A DNA stretch of 64,000 nt. Source: Blastopirellula marina (GTDB lineage Bacteria > Planctomycetota > Planctomycetia > Pirellulales > Pirellulaceae). The translations under genes and the position numbers were made by a program. Location of the stretch: NCBI RefSeq assembly GCF_002967765.1, contig NZ_PUHY01000004.1, forward strand, positions 496,001 through 560,000. The letters are read 5' to 3'. The notes beneath the pieces are model-generated. The model was not told the DNA's origin. It worked only from the letters and a program-made list of their open reading frames with translations, and did not search any database. This document shows positions 1 to 10,000 of this stretch, one piece after another; the first letter of the stretch is position 1; each line of letters begins with the position of its first letter.

Positions 1-415
1 AGGGCGGTCGCGTACTGGGGATGATCTGTTGGGATGCCGAGTCCCAATCGCCATACGTGACATCAAGCCCCTGGGAGTAGTTGGTCATAAAGTGCGAGAC
101 ACTATCGGCAATGGGCTTGTTGTCGTATTCTTTCCATTGCGTACCGACTGGGTTACGAACCAGGTATTCGTGGATTGCGTCGTCGGCAGCATCCTGCCCG
201 TTGATCAGCGAACCGGCTGCGGCAAGGGTAGCGGCATCAACGCTTCGCTGCAGTTGTGACTGCATGGTGTACATGTAACCAACGTCGATGCTGAATGCGA
301 GCATCGCCATCATGACGATCATCATGGCAGCGGCCAAGATAACGATGATCCCGCGTTTCCTGCCGGTACGTACGCGGGACATCTCCTCTTCGGTGGAATT
401 AGTTTGGCGAGACAT
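1..415 (-). CDS. TadE/TadG-like envelope protein, N-terminal part
   Basis: Partial: the frame runs off the left edge of the window, so only about 138 residues are visible. The protein begins with a short charged stretch (RTGRKRG) followed by one long hydrophobic helix at about residues 23-45 (IIVILAAAMMIVMMAMLAFS) and then DVGYMYTMQSQLQRSVDAA. That is the layout of TadE/TadG-type pilus-assembly or pseudopilin-like proteins, which carry one N-terminal helix and a long periplasmic domain. In planctomycetes such proteins often have a von Willebrand domain further on, which cannot be seen here. The ATG at 415 is preceded by a good AGGAGAG ribosome site, which supports the start. It is divergent from the ATP-grasp gene at 724. 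The family assignment is by pattern only. Confidence 0.7.
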   Translation of the reverse strand, partial: MSRQTNSTEEEMSRVRTGRKRGIIVILAAAMMIVMMAMLAFSIDVGYMYTMQSQLQRSVDAATLAAAGSLINGQDAADDAIHEYLVRNPVGTQWKEYDNKPIADSVSHFMTNYSQGLDVTYGDWDSASQQIIPSTRPP

Positions 416-723
416 TGACTCTCTCCTGGAATGGGAAGTTGTTGGGTCTGGTCGCGGCAGAACGGTTGGGGCGTTTGGCAGAAGGCCGACCTGCGGCGAT
501 GCAAATATTCAAAAAGGTTCCGAAACGAGATTAGGGAGTACGCGTGAACCGCGAGATGTTGCTTTTACGAAACATTTCGTTCGTCGGTTTCAAGCGAGAA
601 ACCTCTCCGAGAAGAGAGTGGATGAGTGTCCTTGCTAATTAAAAACGTAGGTCACAAGTGTCAGGCAGGTGGAGAATTTCTTTGCTTTTGCGCGAATGTA
701 ACCTGAGACAGGAGAAGTAGTCG
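416..723. other. intergenic region between divergent genes, with a palindrome
   Basis: This is a 308-base gap between two divergent genes, so it should hold both promoters, but no convincing -35/-10 pair could be read. A 14-base palindrome ACGAAACATTTCGT lies at 567-580 (6-base arms, 2-base centre) and could be an operator. The short open frames crossing the gap lack ribosome sites and recognisable motifs. Confidence 0.4.
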
Positions 724-1863
724 GTGAAAGCAATTGGGCTGGTAGGAGCTTCATGCCGCGCCATGGCTGCATCATTATGCCGCATCGGCATTTCGGTCGA
801 AGTTGCCGACATGTTTGCGGATATCGACACGCAGCGAATCGCCCATGCTCTTCCGTTAAGCAACTACCCTTGGTCTGCGTATTCTTGGCTGATGGAATCC
901 CAAGCGGAAGCATGGTGCTACACCGGTGGCTTGGAGAACTATCCTCGCCTCATTACACGCTTGTCAAAGCTGCGACCTTTGTTGGGGAATTCTGCCCAAG
1001 TCTTGCAATTGGTGCGCGATCCTATCTATCTCAGTAGGCTGGCAGAAAAGCATGGGTTTCAATACCCAGAGACGACTCGTTCGCCCAGACAGCCTCTCGG
1101 TAAGGACTGGCTGATCAAGCCAAAGCGTTCGGCGGGCGGGCTACAAATTGAGCGTTACACAGATTCTCATCGCTCGCATCAGAGTCGCTACTTTCAGCGT
1201 GAGATTCCTGGAACCGTGATGTCTCTCGCTGTCTTGTCGACGTCCACCGACTTTAAGATTTTGGGCGCGAGCCGACTTCGTGTTGGTCTTGAATATGGTG
1301 CAGCTTGCGAGTTTGTCTTCGCTGGCGCAACATCTGTTCCGATCGCTGATCTGCCAGGTTTTGATGAACTTCAGAAAATGGTTGAGGTAATTCACACAGA
1401 TACAAACTTGGTGGGGCTCTGGGGAATGGACTTCGTGTTGGCGGATCGGCCGGTGCTCTTAGAAATCAATCCGCGTTGGACCGCGACGATGCCTCTTTAT
1501 GAACGACGCATGGAGAGGAGTCTCATGGCATCGCATGTCGATGCCTGTCGAGATCAGTGTTTGTCAGGCGATCTGACGGAATGGTCTGGTACAAGCGGCC
1601 TTAGGATTGTCTATGCCAGTTGCTCCTTTGAGTTCAGCGTCGAGCATTTGTCGTACTTATCGGCCGAGTGGAATCTGTCGCGAGATTCAATTCTCGGTAA
1701 ACCAACGTTGGCGGATATTCCCAACGTTGGGACACGCATCGAGAAGGGGCATCCAATCTGTTCGATCTACGCGGACGGAGCGAATGAGAACGAGGTCGAG
1801 AAGTTGCTTGAAGAACGAGTTGCCCACGTCCACATGGTTTTCAATCAAAGCAATACGAATTGA
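724..1863 (+). CDS. ATP-grasp family ligase of unknown substrate
   Basis: A 379-residue protein of the ATP-grasp fold. These enzymes join an acid, activated as acyl phosphate, to an amine or thiol. The lysine-bearing nucleotide strand WLIKPKRSAGG is at about residues 128-138 and the metal-binding strand LLEINPRW at about 244-252, with Glu247 and Asn249 as likely Mg ligands. The N-terminus (IGLVGASCRAMAASLCRIG) resembles the Rossmann-like pre-ATP-grasp domain. The best family match from memory is the group of archaeal-like 'predicted carboligases' (COG1821/COG2232) found in planctomycetes and methylotrophs, some linked to tetrahydromethanopterin metabolism. That link is inference; no other C1 gene lies nearby. 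The start is a GTG with AGGAGAAG at 709-716. Confidence 0.75.
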   Translation: MKAIGLVGASCRAMAASLCRIGISVEVADMFADIDTQRIAHALPLSNYPWSAYSWLMESQAEAWCYTGGLENYPRLITRLSKLRPLLGNSAQVLQLVRDPIYLSRLAEKHGFQYPETTRSPRQPLGKDWLIKPKRSAGGLQIERYTDSHRSHQSRYFQREIPGTVMSLAVLSTSTDFKILGASRLRVGLEYGAACEFVFAGATSVPIADLPGFDELQKMVEVIHTDTNLVGLWGMDFVLADRPVLLEINPRWTATMPLYERRMERSLMASHVDACRDQCLSGDLTEWSGTSGLRIVYASCSFEFSVEHLSYLSAEWNLSRDSILGKPTLADIPNVGTRIEKGHPICSIYADGANENEVEKLLEERVAHVHMVFNQSNTN

Positions 1864-1877
1864 AGATCGTCGTGTTC

Positions 1878-2657
1878 TCACGAGCGACTTTTTTCTTTAG
1901 CTTTGGCGATGGCCTGTTCCACTTCCTCTTGTGTGGGTTTCCAGTTCTTGCCGGCGAGTTGAGGTTGGAATTCAGGGTGACCGGCCAGGTTGGCAATCTC
2001 TTTGACGGCAGCCAAGATCATCATTTCGTCCGATTCAAACGCTTCGGGATGAATGGGTTCGCCTACATAAATCGTGACTTGGGCGGACATCAAGAAGGGG
2101 CTGATCGGCGTTTCGTTGAAGGGAGCCCCTTCGATATAGACAGGAACGATCGGAACGCCTGCTCTTCTTGCTAAGAGGGCAGCACCAGGTCGGACCGGCA
2201 ACATGAATTCGTCCGTCATGTTGATTCGTCCTTCTGGCAAAACGCCCACCCACTGGCCTTTCTGCAGCAGATGGACCGCCTCACGAACCGATGCGTTATC
2301 AATGCCGCCACGTCGAGTAGGAATCGCCCCGAATTCTTCCAAGAACCATCCCATCACTTTTCGGTCGCAATATTCTCGCGCGACCATCCAGCGAACGCGA
2401 CGCCGCGCTGCGCGGTGAATGAAGAACGGATCGGCGCTGCTTCGATGATTGGCGATGATCACGCCCCCTTTATCGCGTGCCAAAGGAAGTTCGGCAGGGG
2501 TCTTCGTTCGCCAGAGGAACTGCAATAAGATAAAAACGATGCGATCGAGAAAGAATTGTACAAGGGTGTATTCAGTTCGCCGTTTTAGTATCACTACCCA
2601 GGCGGCTAAGCCTGCAGTGACGATGGCGATCCAACCCAGGACATACATAACATTCAT
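1878..2657 (-). CDS. 1-acyl-sn-glycerol-3-phosphate acyltransferase-like protein
   Basis: This 259-residue protein belongs to the PlsC/LPLAT family, which transfers fatty acyl groups to glycerolipid acceptors at the inner face of the cytoplasmic membrane. The catalytic HX4D motif is visible as NHRSSADP (about residues 70-77) and the substrate-binding block as PEGRIN (about 144-149). A membrane helix starts at residue 4 (MYVLGWIAIVTAGLAAWVVI). The reading frame is open far upstream, but that extension runs antisense to the phosphodiesterase gene and has no family features, so ATG 2657 was chosen. The C-terminal tail is rich in Lys and Glu. It converges with the ATP-grasp gene, 14 bases apart. 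The acceptor and acyl donor cannot be told from sequence. Confidence 0.85.
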   Translation of the reverse strand: MNVMYVLGWIAIVTAGLAAWVVILKRRTEYTLVQFFLDRIVFILLQFLWRTKTPAELPLARDKGGVIIANHRSSADPFFIHRAARRRVRWMVAREYCDRKVMGWFLEEFGAIPTRRGGIDNASVREAVHLLQKGQWVGVLPEGRINMTDEFMLPVRPGAALLARRAGVPIVPVYIEGAPFNETPISPFLMSAQVTIYVGEPIHPEAFESDEMMILAAVKEIANLAGHPEFQPQLAGKNWKPTQEEVEQAIAKAKEKSRS

Positions 2658-2728
2658 AGGATGTCTGGCCGGCCTACTCAGACTTGGTTCGAGCTTCTGA
2701 AGTTTCGAGGCAGATTGAGGGAAAGAAA

Positions 2729-3211
2729 GTGCAAATAGGAATTGTAAGCGATACGCACGGGCAAACAACTTTTGCACAAGCAGCAGCGTATACCTTGGAG
2801 TCGTTCTCAGTAGAACAGGTTTTGCATTGCGGCGATATTGGGAGCACTGGGATCGTCGAGATTTTCTCGAAATGGCCGACGCATTATGTCTTCGGCAACA
2901 CAGATGATGCTCGAGAAGTACTGCGTGAAGCAATTGAAACATCCGGAGGTCTATGCCACGGTACCATGGCCGACTTCGAGTTGGCCGATCGCCGAATTGG
3001 CATGACACACGGAGACGATGTCGCGCTTCTGACGCGAATGATTCGATCGCATAAATATGCGATGGTCTGTTCAGGACATACGCATCAAAAAATGACGCGA
3101 CAGGAAGGTCCAACGTTAGTGTTGAATCCTGGCGCTCTCTTCCGAGCCACCCAGCATACAGTGGCAATCGTCAATCTCGAAAACATGCAGCACGAGATCG
3201 TCGGCGTCTAA
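2729..3211 (+). CDS. YfcE/MJ0936-type metallophosphodiesterase
   Basis: A 160-residue calcineurin-like phosphoesterase of the small YfcE/MJ0936 group, which hydrolyses phosphodiesters using two metal ions. The metal ligands are all visible: DTH in VSDTHG (about 7-12), GD in HCGDIG (about 37-42), GN in FGNTDD (about 57-62), and the histidines in TH (MTHGDD) and GHTHQ (about 118-122). The native substrate is not predictable. The start is GTG 2729, with a GAGGG ribosome site eight bases upstream. An in-frame ATG-like start at 2684 would add residues without family similarity. It is divergent from the acyltransferase, with a gap of about 70 bases. Confidence 0.88.
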   Translation: MQIGIVSDTHGQTTFAQAAAYTLESFSVEQVLHCGDIGSTGIVEIFSKWPTHYVFGNTDDAREVLREAIETSGGLCHGTMADFELADRRIGMTHGDDVALLTRMIRSHKYAMVCSGHTHQKMTRQEGPTLVLNPGALFRATQHTVAIVNLENMQHEIVGV

Positions 3212-3236
3212 CGCACGAAGTTCATCCTACGTGCGT
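3211..3236 (+). terminator. hairpin at the end of the phosphodiesterase gene
   Basis: Seven-base arms ACGCACG (3211-3217) and CGTGCGT (3230-3236) with a 12-base loop begin at the last base of the stop codon. There is no T-run, so this may be a Rho-assisted or RNA-stabilising hairpin rather than a classic intrinsic terminator. It lies between two converging genes and could serve both. Confidence 0.4.
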
Positions 3237-3266
3237 GGCGACGAATATCCGCTCGCGAATATGGCC

Positions 3267-3782
3267 TTAACTAGCCAATCGAGCAATGCGATTCACCGGG
3301 CTGAAGCCGCCCGCTTCTTGTTGCTTGAACTGCATCAAATAGGCGTCTTCCGTGGTATCTTCGTAGAAATCACGCAGCAACGAGATCGCCTTGAAATCGA
3401 GATTGCGGAAGAACTTCTGAGCACCCAAATTGGTCTCTCGAACTTCGAGCAAAATCTGACGACGGCGACGGTGAGTCAATTTTGAGATCAGCTTGCCGAT
3501 CATTTGACGTCCGACACCGGCGCGACGCATGGAAGGAGCGACAGCTAGGTTCAGCAAGTGCAGTCGGGTGTTCAAGATTTCGTAAATCATGTAGCCCGCG
3601 ATGCGATCGTCGTGCTCTGCCACCATGCCGATGCAGTTGCGTTCGCGAAGGCATTTGACAAATTCTTCTTCCGACCAGGCATACTCGAAGCTGAGGCTTT
3701 CGATATCTAGAACCTCCTGCATATCACGGCGAATCATCCAACGGATATGAACAGGTAAAGTTCGTTGACTGACTTGACTCAT
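3267..3782 (-). CDS. rimI: ribosomal protein-alanine N-acetyltransferase RimI-like
   Basis: A 171-residue GNAT acetyltransferase. The acetyl-CoA loop reads RRAGVGRQMI (about residues 91-100) after the strand LHLLNLAVAPSMR, and the C-terminal part has LEVRETNLGAQKFFRNLDF, the RimI signature pattern (LEVR, then a residue run to FF..LGF). RimI acetylates the N-terminal alanine of ribosomal protein S18, and the family also modifies other N-termini. The N-terminal half has IRRDMQEVLDIE and SLSFEYAWSEEEF, the usual RimI acceptor-site region. ATG 3782 is chosen because AAGGAG lies just upstream; the open frame extends another 31 codons without similarity. RimI against another GNAT N-terminal acetylase is a likely but unproven call. 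Confidence 0.85.
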   Translation of the reverse strand: MSQVSQRTLPVHIRWMIRRDMQEVLDIESLSFEYAWSEEEFVKCLRERNCIGMVAEHDDRIAGYMIYEILNTRLHLLNLAVAPSMRRAGVGRQMIGKLISKLTHRRRRQILLEVRETNLGAQKFFRNLDFKAISLLRDFYEDTTEDAYLMQFKQQEAGGFSPVNRIARLAS

Positions 3783-4006
3783 GCCGGACTCCTTCCGAAT
3801 TAGCCAAAGCGGAAATAATTCGAGATCAATGATCATCGGTAGATGCAGGCTATCTCGTCTTCGTAGATGAGCCACAGCGTTACGATGAGGTTCTTTTCTC
3901 GGGCTGAGGAAGAGGTAAGTTATCAGAATCCCGGAAATGTGCCAAGTCGAAAGCTCGCGGCTTTACGCAGGTAAACCAGCTTTGGGACGCTAGCGGCGGT
4001 GCGATG

Positions 4007-7000
4007 TTAAGCACGTCCGAATAGAGAACTTGTTCGCCAGGGAATTGATACCCAAACCACGGCCACAATCAGCAACAGACCAACGAAATTAGGGGGTAGA
4101 AACTGCCACCAGAAAAGTCCCAATAGAATCCCACAGATCTGTGGATTGCGACCCATCCAATCTCGTGTATGTTTGCCAATGCTTACGAGAATGGGCGAAT
4201 TGCTGAACATCAGACCGATTATCATTACGGATGAAAGACTGCTGATAATCATGGGCCAGCGGGAGCCACGATGCACCATGGCCTCTCGAATTGGGATCGG
4301 CTGATCGATATCCTTCCGAGAGAAATACGAGAATCTCTCGTCCGTCCTGGTGCTTGCCGCAGAAAGCGAATCGTTTGCGATCCGTAAATTGGTCTTGCCG
4401 GAGACCGGCCATGCTTCGACTTCAGCGGTGTTGCTGCCTAAGAGATCAGTGATGATTTGATGGGTGTTCTCAGGCGTTTCTCCACGAGCACGGAGAAGAT
4501 CCTGGAACTGCTTGAGTGCGGTAAACGCTTGTTCCATGCGTAGATCATTCCAATGCGCAATCTCGTTTGCATTGATCGCGGATTGCGTTTCGCGCGAGGC
4601 ATCCTTCATCGCAAACGCAGTCGTGACCAGATTCTGATTCCATGCCAACTGATCGATCTTGGACATGTTTTCAACTTCCCAGTCGGGGGGAAGTGAAACC
4701 CGTAGCTTCTCCTGAACACGCACTGGGAACGCGAATCTTGGGCGAGGAACATCTTGAAGTTGCGGACGCTGACCAGCAGTGAGATGCGAGCGAAACGCGA
4801 TCTCGACAACTTGTGGCAAACTGTTCGATTTAAGTGGCAGGATAACGGATTCGGACGAAGAGCGTTCCAATTGCCACTGGCGCTCGAAGTCGACCGATGC
4901 GGCCAGAACATCTATCTCAGGATCAAGATCTATAGCAACCTCGCCGTTGCCTTGCGGCACCACCGTCGCTTGCATCACGCCGTAGGCGTCGCTATGCGAA
5001 TCAATGTGCAGCGTTGTTTCAATGGAGCTGACGACTGGCTGCCCGGTAGGGTGTGTACGCTGGATGATCTCGCAGTGATATTCTGGTCGCGTTGCTTGGA
5101 GTAATTGGTAACTGGGCGGCGTGTTCGCAGTTAGCCAGAGACCGGCAATGACGGTTCCCCGCAGTTCCTGCGAGATCCCATAAACCTCTTGCTGATCAAT
5201 CTGGCGAGGGATTGCCACCCATTGGCTGATGTACGGTTGCCCGACCAGGCGAAGTGGTGAGAACGAAACTCTCTTGCCAGGAGTGGGTTCAAGCTTGCCG
5301 CGCCACTCGAACTTCAGCGGACCACTAGTTCGAGGAATCATCTGGTAGACCGTGGCTGATTTGTCAGGCAATGGCCACGAGGTAACTTCGAATCCTTGTA
5401 CCGAATCGGTATCAATTGTGATATCAGGTGGAACGAGCCATTGCAGATAGCCGACGCTTCCACTTCGGATATCTAGCTTCCCGATCCACTGCATGGTCCA
5501 AACACCGCCAACACGATTGACGACTGTCAAAATGTCGCCGCGGATATTGACCTGATTGGGCAGGACTTGCCAGACAACCGGCTTCGAGGCATCTGCCACT
5601 TGCCAATAACCAACTGGGACGTTGTTAAGATCGGTCACGTCGATCGACTCTTCCTGAATCGGAATCAGGTTTGGATTAATCGACGATCGAACTAGTACCG
5701 TATGATCACGGTAAAGCTGGACACGACTATTCTCCGTATGGACCTCGCGGATCTTGATCGGCGAAACGACCAGATTCTTTTGATCGGCTGCGAGCCATTT
5801 GCGTCCTTGAATCGACAGTTCTTGTAGTCCGCTGATATTTGTTAGCAGCATGATTCCAAGTTCGCCCGACTTGGTGTCGTAGTGCCATTGGATTGGTCGC
5901 AGCAATCCATCGACCAGATACTGCACGGAATCGACTTGGCAATCTGGCGATATTTCGACTACGTATTGATGCGGCTGACCGGAGTAGGTTTCGATTTGGG
6001 CTTTGATATTGAAGTCGTATCCGTCGGCATCGAGGTCGATTCGATATCTCAGATCCGCATTCCCCCGCGTGGCAATCGGTCGTGTTGAGATCAGCCAGTC
6101 CAGCGATTCCACGGTTGCCACACTGACGGCAAATCGAAAATCGGGGACCGGTTCATTCCATTCACGGAGGAACTCGTCTTGCGACAAAACCGTCACTCGT
6201 GATTGAGCCTGGCTCTGGACTTGAAGCTGGCTCGTCGCAGCTACAGCGACCCAGCGACGCTGTAAACTGCCGTTGAGAACGCGGATATTCGGAAACCGAA
6301 GCTGACCGACTTGCTGCGCCTCTTCCAAAGTGAATCGCAGTTCGATTTCGTCGTCCTGAGTTAATCCTTCCAGAAGATTGATGGAATAGGTACGAGTGGA
6401 CGAAGCTACGCTGCTTGACTTGACCTCAGCCGTCCAATCGAGCGACTGCTGCATGTTAAGCGTCAGACGCGAATCAACGCTCAGCAAAATCGGTCCCAAC
6501 ATTTGAGGGCGATTGGTTAGTTTTAGACGCATCCGCAACTGGACATCGTCTTCTAAGTACTCGAGTAAGTCATATTCCTGGAATTCAAACGTCGATTGTA
6601 GGGCGGGCGAATCCCATGTCAGATCGAAACCAGAAACGGGCCCCAGAGGAATCGTCTGGCGAATATTGGAGGCTTCGACGCTAACTTCTCGGTCGCCAAA
6701 GGCGATCGTGGGCGATCCCATTTTCATCGAGTCGGCAATAGTAACTGCCGTGCTGATATCGGAAGGCGTGTCCAAGTGAAGTTCCAGCGGGGCATCGTCT
6801 TCCGCGGCAACGGGAAGCGTACTTTGAATCTTGATCGAATGTGCACCTGATTCCTTGATCGGGATCACCAACTCAGCCGTATCCTCGTCAAACGCGTTGA
6901 TCAGGAGGCTATCGTTGTGCAACGCCGTTTCGATGGTCTCGCCTAGTTGCGGATCGAATGGGATTCTAACGTCGTTCGCTGAAAGGCTGGTACTTGTCGC

Positions 7001-10000
7001 AAAGATTTCAATGTACGTCGTGATCGCGATTTCCGACGCCGGCTGTACGGAATCGATGGTGGATATCTCGTAGCGAATTCCCTCGACGATGTCACGCGGA
7101 AGTTCGCTATCGGACTGCTGAGTCGAAGCAATCAAACGTTCGTAAAATGCTTGGGGAAGATAGGCCTGACCAATTGGCTTACGATCGTTGTCGATCGGGA
7201 TCAGAACTGGATAAGGCGCCGGTTTTCCGGTAGCGGGTGCATCTTCCGCTTGAATCTGCGAGATGCCCTCGAAGCCAAGTCCCAAAACGACGGCAAGCAA
7301 TAGGCTGTTGGTCGCAATTGTGGAACGGGTTGCCTTAATCGTAGAACCAGTGGGATACGCGTCCGCAATACGGTTCGATGGCAGCATCAAGAATCCACCG
7401 ATCCCCCCGAGGGTAATTCCTAGGAAGGCAGCAGAAGAAATTGGGGAGAGAACTTCTGGTAGCCATGGTGCAACAGCGACTAAGACCAGAAGCAACGCGG
7501 TCATGCCTCGCGTAGCAAGCGGATAGAAATGCCAGCCGACTAGCAGGCAGGTCAGTAGTGTTGCTATGCTTAGCACCAGCACTGACCCCTGATGCACGAC
7601 CCAAATCGATTGCCCCGACCAGCGATGTAGATCGTTGTCCGTAATCGAATCATGGGAACCCGGGGCGAAAAAACTAGATTGCCAGATTCCGGTCCAGAGG
7701 CACTTTCGTAGATGTTCGCCGAATTGATTCCACCTCATTTGAGGCAACACGATGTGTTGCAGGTGATTGCCTAGTGCGAATCGATATTCGTGTGTCGAGG
7801 TCGGGAACTCTGCCGAGGCAAACTGCGGCGTTACCGCCTGCACGAACCGAATCGGTCCGTCATCCATGGCATACTGAAGTTCCAGGTCGACGGCCGTAGC
7901 AGACTCAGGTAGTTCGACTTCGATTTGCCCGTTCCGTTCTTGCCAACGCGACCATGGTGAGCCTTGCCATTGAACCAAGGTCAATTGCGAGCCTTGGGGT
8001 AGCGTAAAACTGGCCAAGGTGTCTGGGCTTGTAACGACTTGCCAAGTGGAAGTCATGCGACGTTGACCATCGTTTTCAACGCTGACGGCATGCAGTGCCT
8101 GCGACGCGAAAATTGGTGGAAGAGGCCTGGCTTCATCCCATTGGCAATTGATAAGCGTATCGAGCGAAGCTGCCAATCTTCGCAGTTCGCTAGGGCGATA
8201 CTCAAAGCGTACGATGTTCGTATTGGCTGGACTTGTTGGATTGGCTAGGTAAACCTTACGGAGCAAAACAGGATCTGCTGTAATTTGACAGCGCCGCGAG
8301 GCAATTAATGTCAGCGTGCCCGTTTCAGCCGAGCTAACCGACAACAATAGCGGCGTTTGAAATGCCTTGTCTTCGGAAGGGAACTGGCCGCGGAGAATCA
8401 GCGGAAATGTACTCTCCGATGGCGGCTTTAGTTCGTAGATGTAGGAAAGTTCACGATGTGTTGGATCGTCCGAACCACCGGTTGTGGTTGTGACGGCGGT
8501 CCAGGGAACGGTCTCCAGCTCAGGCGTCGTCCACTTAGTATTCGCTGGCCACGGTTTGGTCGACGAAATCAGAAGAGTTTCCGGCAGCAGCCCGTTGCCT
8601 TCCAAGCGAATCTCTGCCAAAGATTGGTACGACGTTTCCTGAATATGCGTTTGGATATCGACGACGGCCTTATAGGTCGCGCGAGTACGGTTAACTCGCA
8701 GCAGATGCCGTAAGTCAGAACGTCCTTGAATCTCGAACGCTGGCGTCTTCCACTGCGCCCCAAATATTTCGTCAATTTCTGGGGGAACATCAGATCGGCC
8801 ACGACGCGCGACCAGACCTTCCGGTTCCAATTGGAGCTCGAATCCAGATTCCGGTTTCACCGAAACCCACTCTTGGTTGCCAGTCCCAGGTACTAGCGCG
8901 AAAGGACGGAAGTCTTCAAGTTTCAAATTGCCAAAGTCATTTTCCCGCGTGCGACGCAACATGATCCTAAAGCTGGATGCATCGGACGTGTTTTCTATTC
9001 GAAGTACACGTTGATCGTCTCGTGTGGTCTCCTCCCAGCGGACGTCGTTGTTGTTGCTGCGTAGGGCGACCGACTCGGTGTGCCAGCCGGGCAGCAGTTG
9101 TAGCTCGATATGTTCCGCGGCATCTCCTCCGTCGACCACTTGCACAACGCTTTCCGACCGTATCGTTAGGTCGTCGACGGTGGCTTTGTGGACCAAGATA
9201 AATCGAATTTGGTGCTCGGGGCGAAAGAGTTGCAGACCGATTTTGGCCGTGTCGTCAAACAGGCGAAACTGGAGGTTGGAACGGCCGAGGGAATTGTGGG
9301 GTAGAAATGCGACCTGTTGAGCATTCTTCAGCATGCAATACGAAAGGTTGATTCCATCATCGAGTTCCACCGCCACCACATGCGATTCGGTTGGCTGCGA
9401 AGAAACGAAGACCAGCGGCAAGTCGATCTTCGAGTAGTTTGTAATGGTAAGCGGGGCAGAGCCCTGCAGGACGACCTTGGCGGTCTCGCCCATGGAAAAT
9501 AGGGACTGAGGGAGTCGAAGCTGTTGGTCCTGGCCCGCGGTTTCCTGGATATCGAGATTATCAATCTCGCTACCGTTGACCGAAATACGCGATACCACCA
9601 AGCTGCTGGGGATTGTTAGATCGAGCGCTCCCTGCGGCGGTTGATGAAGGGTTATCTCCGAGCTAACCTCGCAAGCGTTGTTCTGCACATGGTAGCGGGA
9701 AGCCTGCGTAGCTGTGGCTTCATTGAGCTTGAATTCGCGGTCGCTGGTTACTAACGAAAACGATAGCTTTCCTTGCCACTGTGGACAAAAGTGCCAAGTC
9801 TGTGTTGGCATTACTTCAGCTTGATCGCTCTTTGGCGGTTCAAGCTGGATTCCATCATGGAGCAGGACTTTGTATCGCTCGGGAAGCGTCAGGTAGAAGT
9901 CGACTTGCGGGGCGAAGGCGAGGTTTAGATCGACTCTGGTTTCGTCATTTGATGGCGATGAGACATAATACGACCAGTCTAAGCTGAAGTCGTTCCGTGC

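Noticed and set aside
1864-1897. small hairpin TCGTG/CACGA followed by TTTTTTC after the ATP-grasp gene
   Set aside because: Only five base pairs, and the T-run lies within the end of the acyltransferase gene, so a terminator could not be claimed.
2658-3167. N-terminal extension of the acyltransferase frame (open to 3167)
   Set aside because: It runs antisense to the phosphodiesterase gene, has no acyltransferase features, and the membrane helix starts right after ATG 2657.
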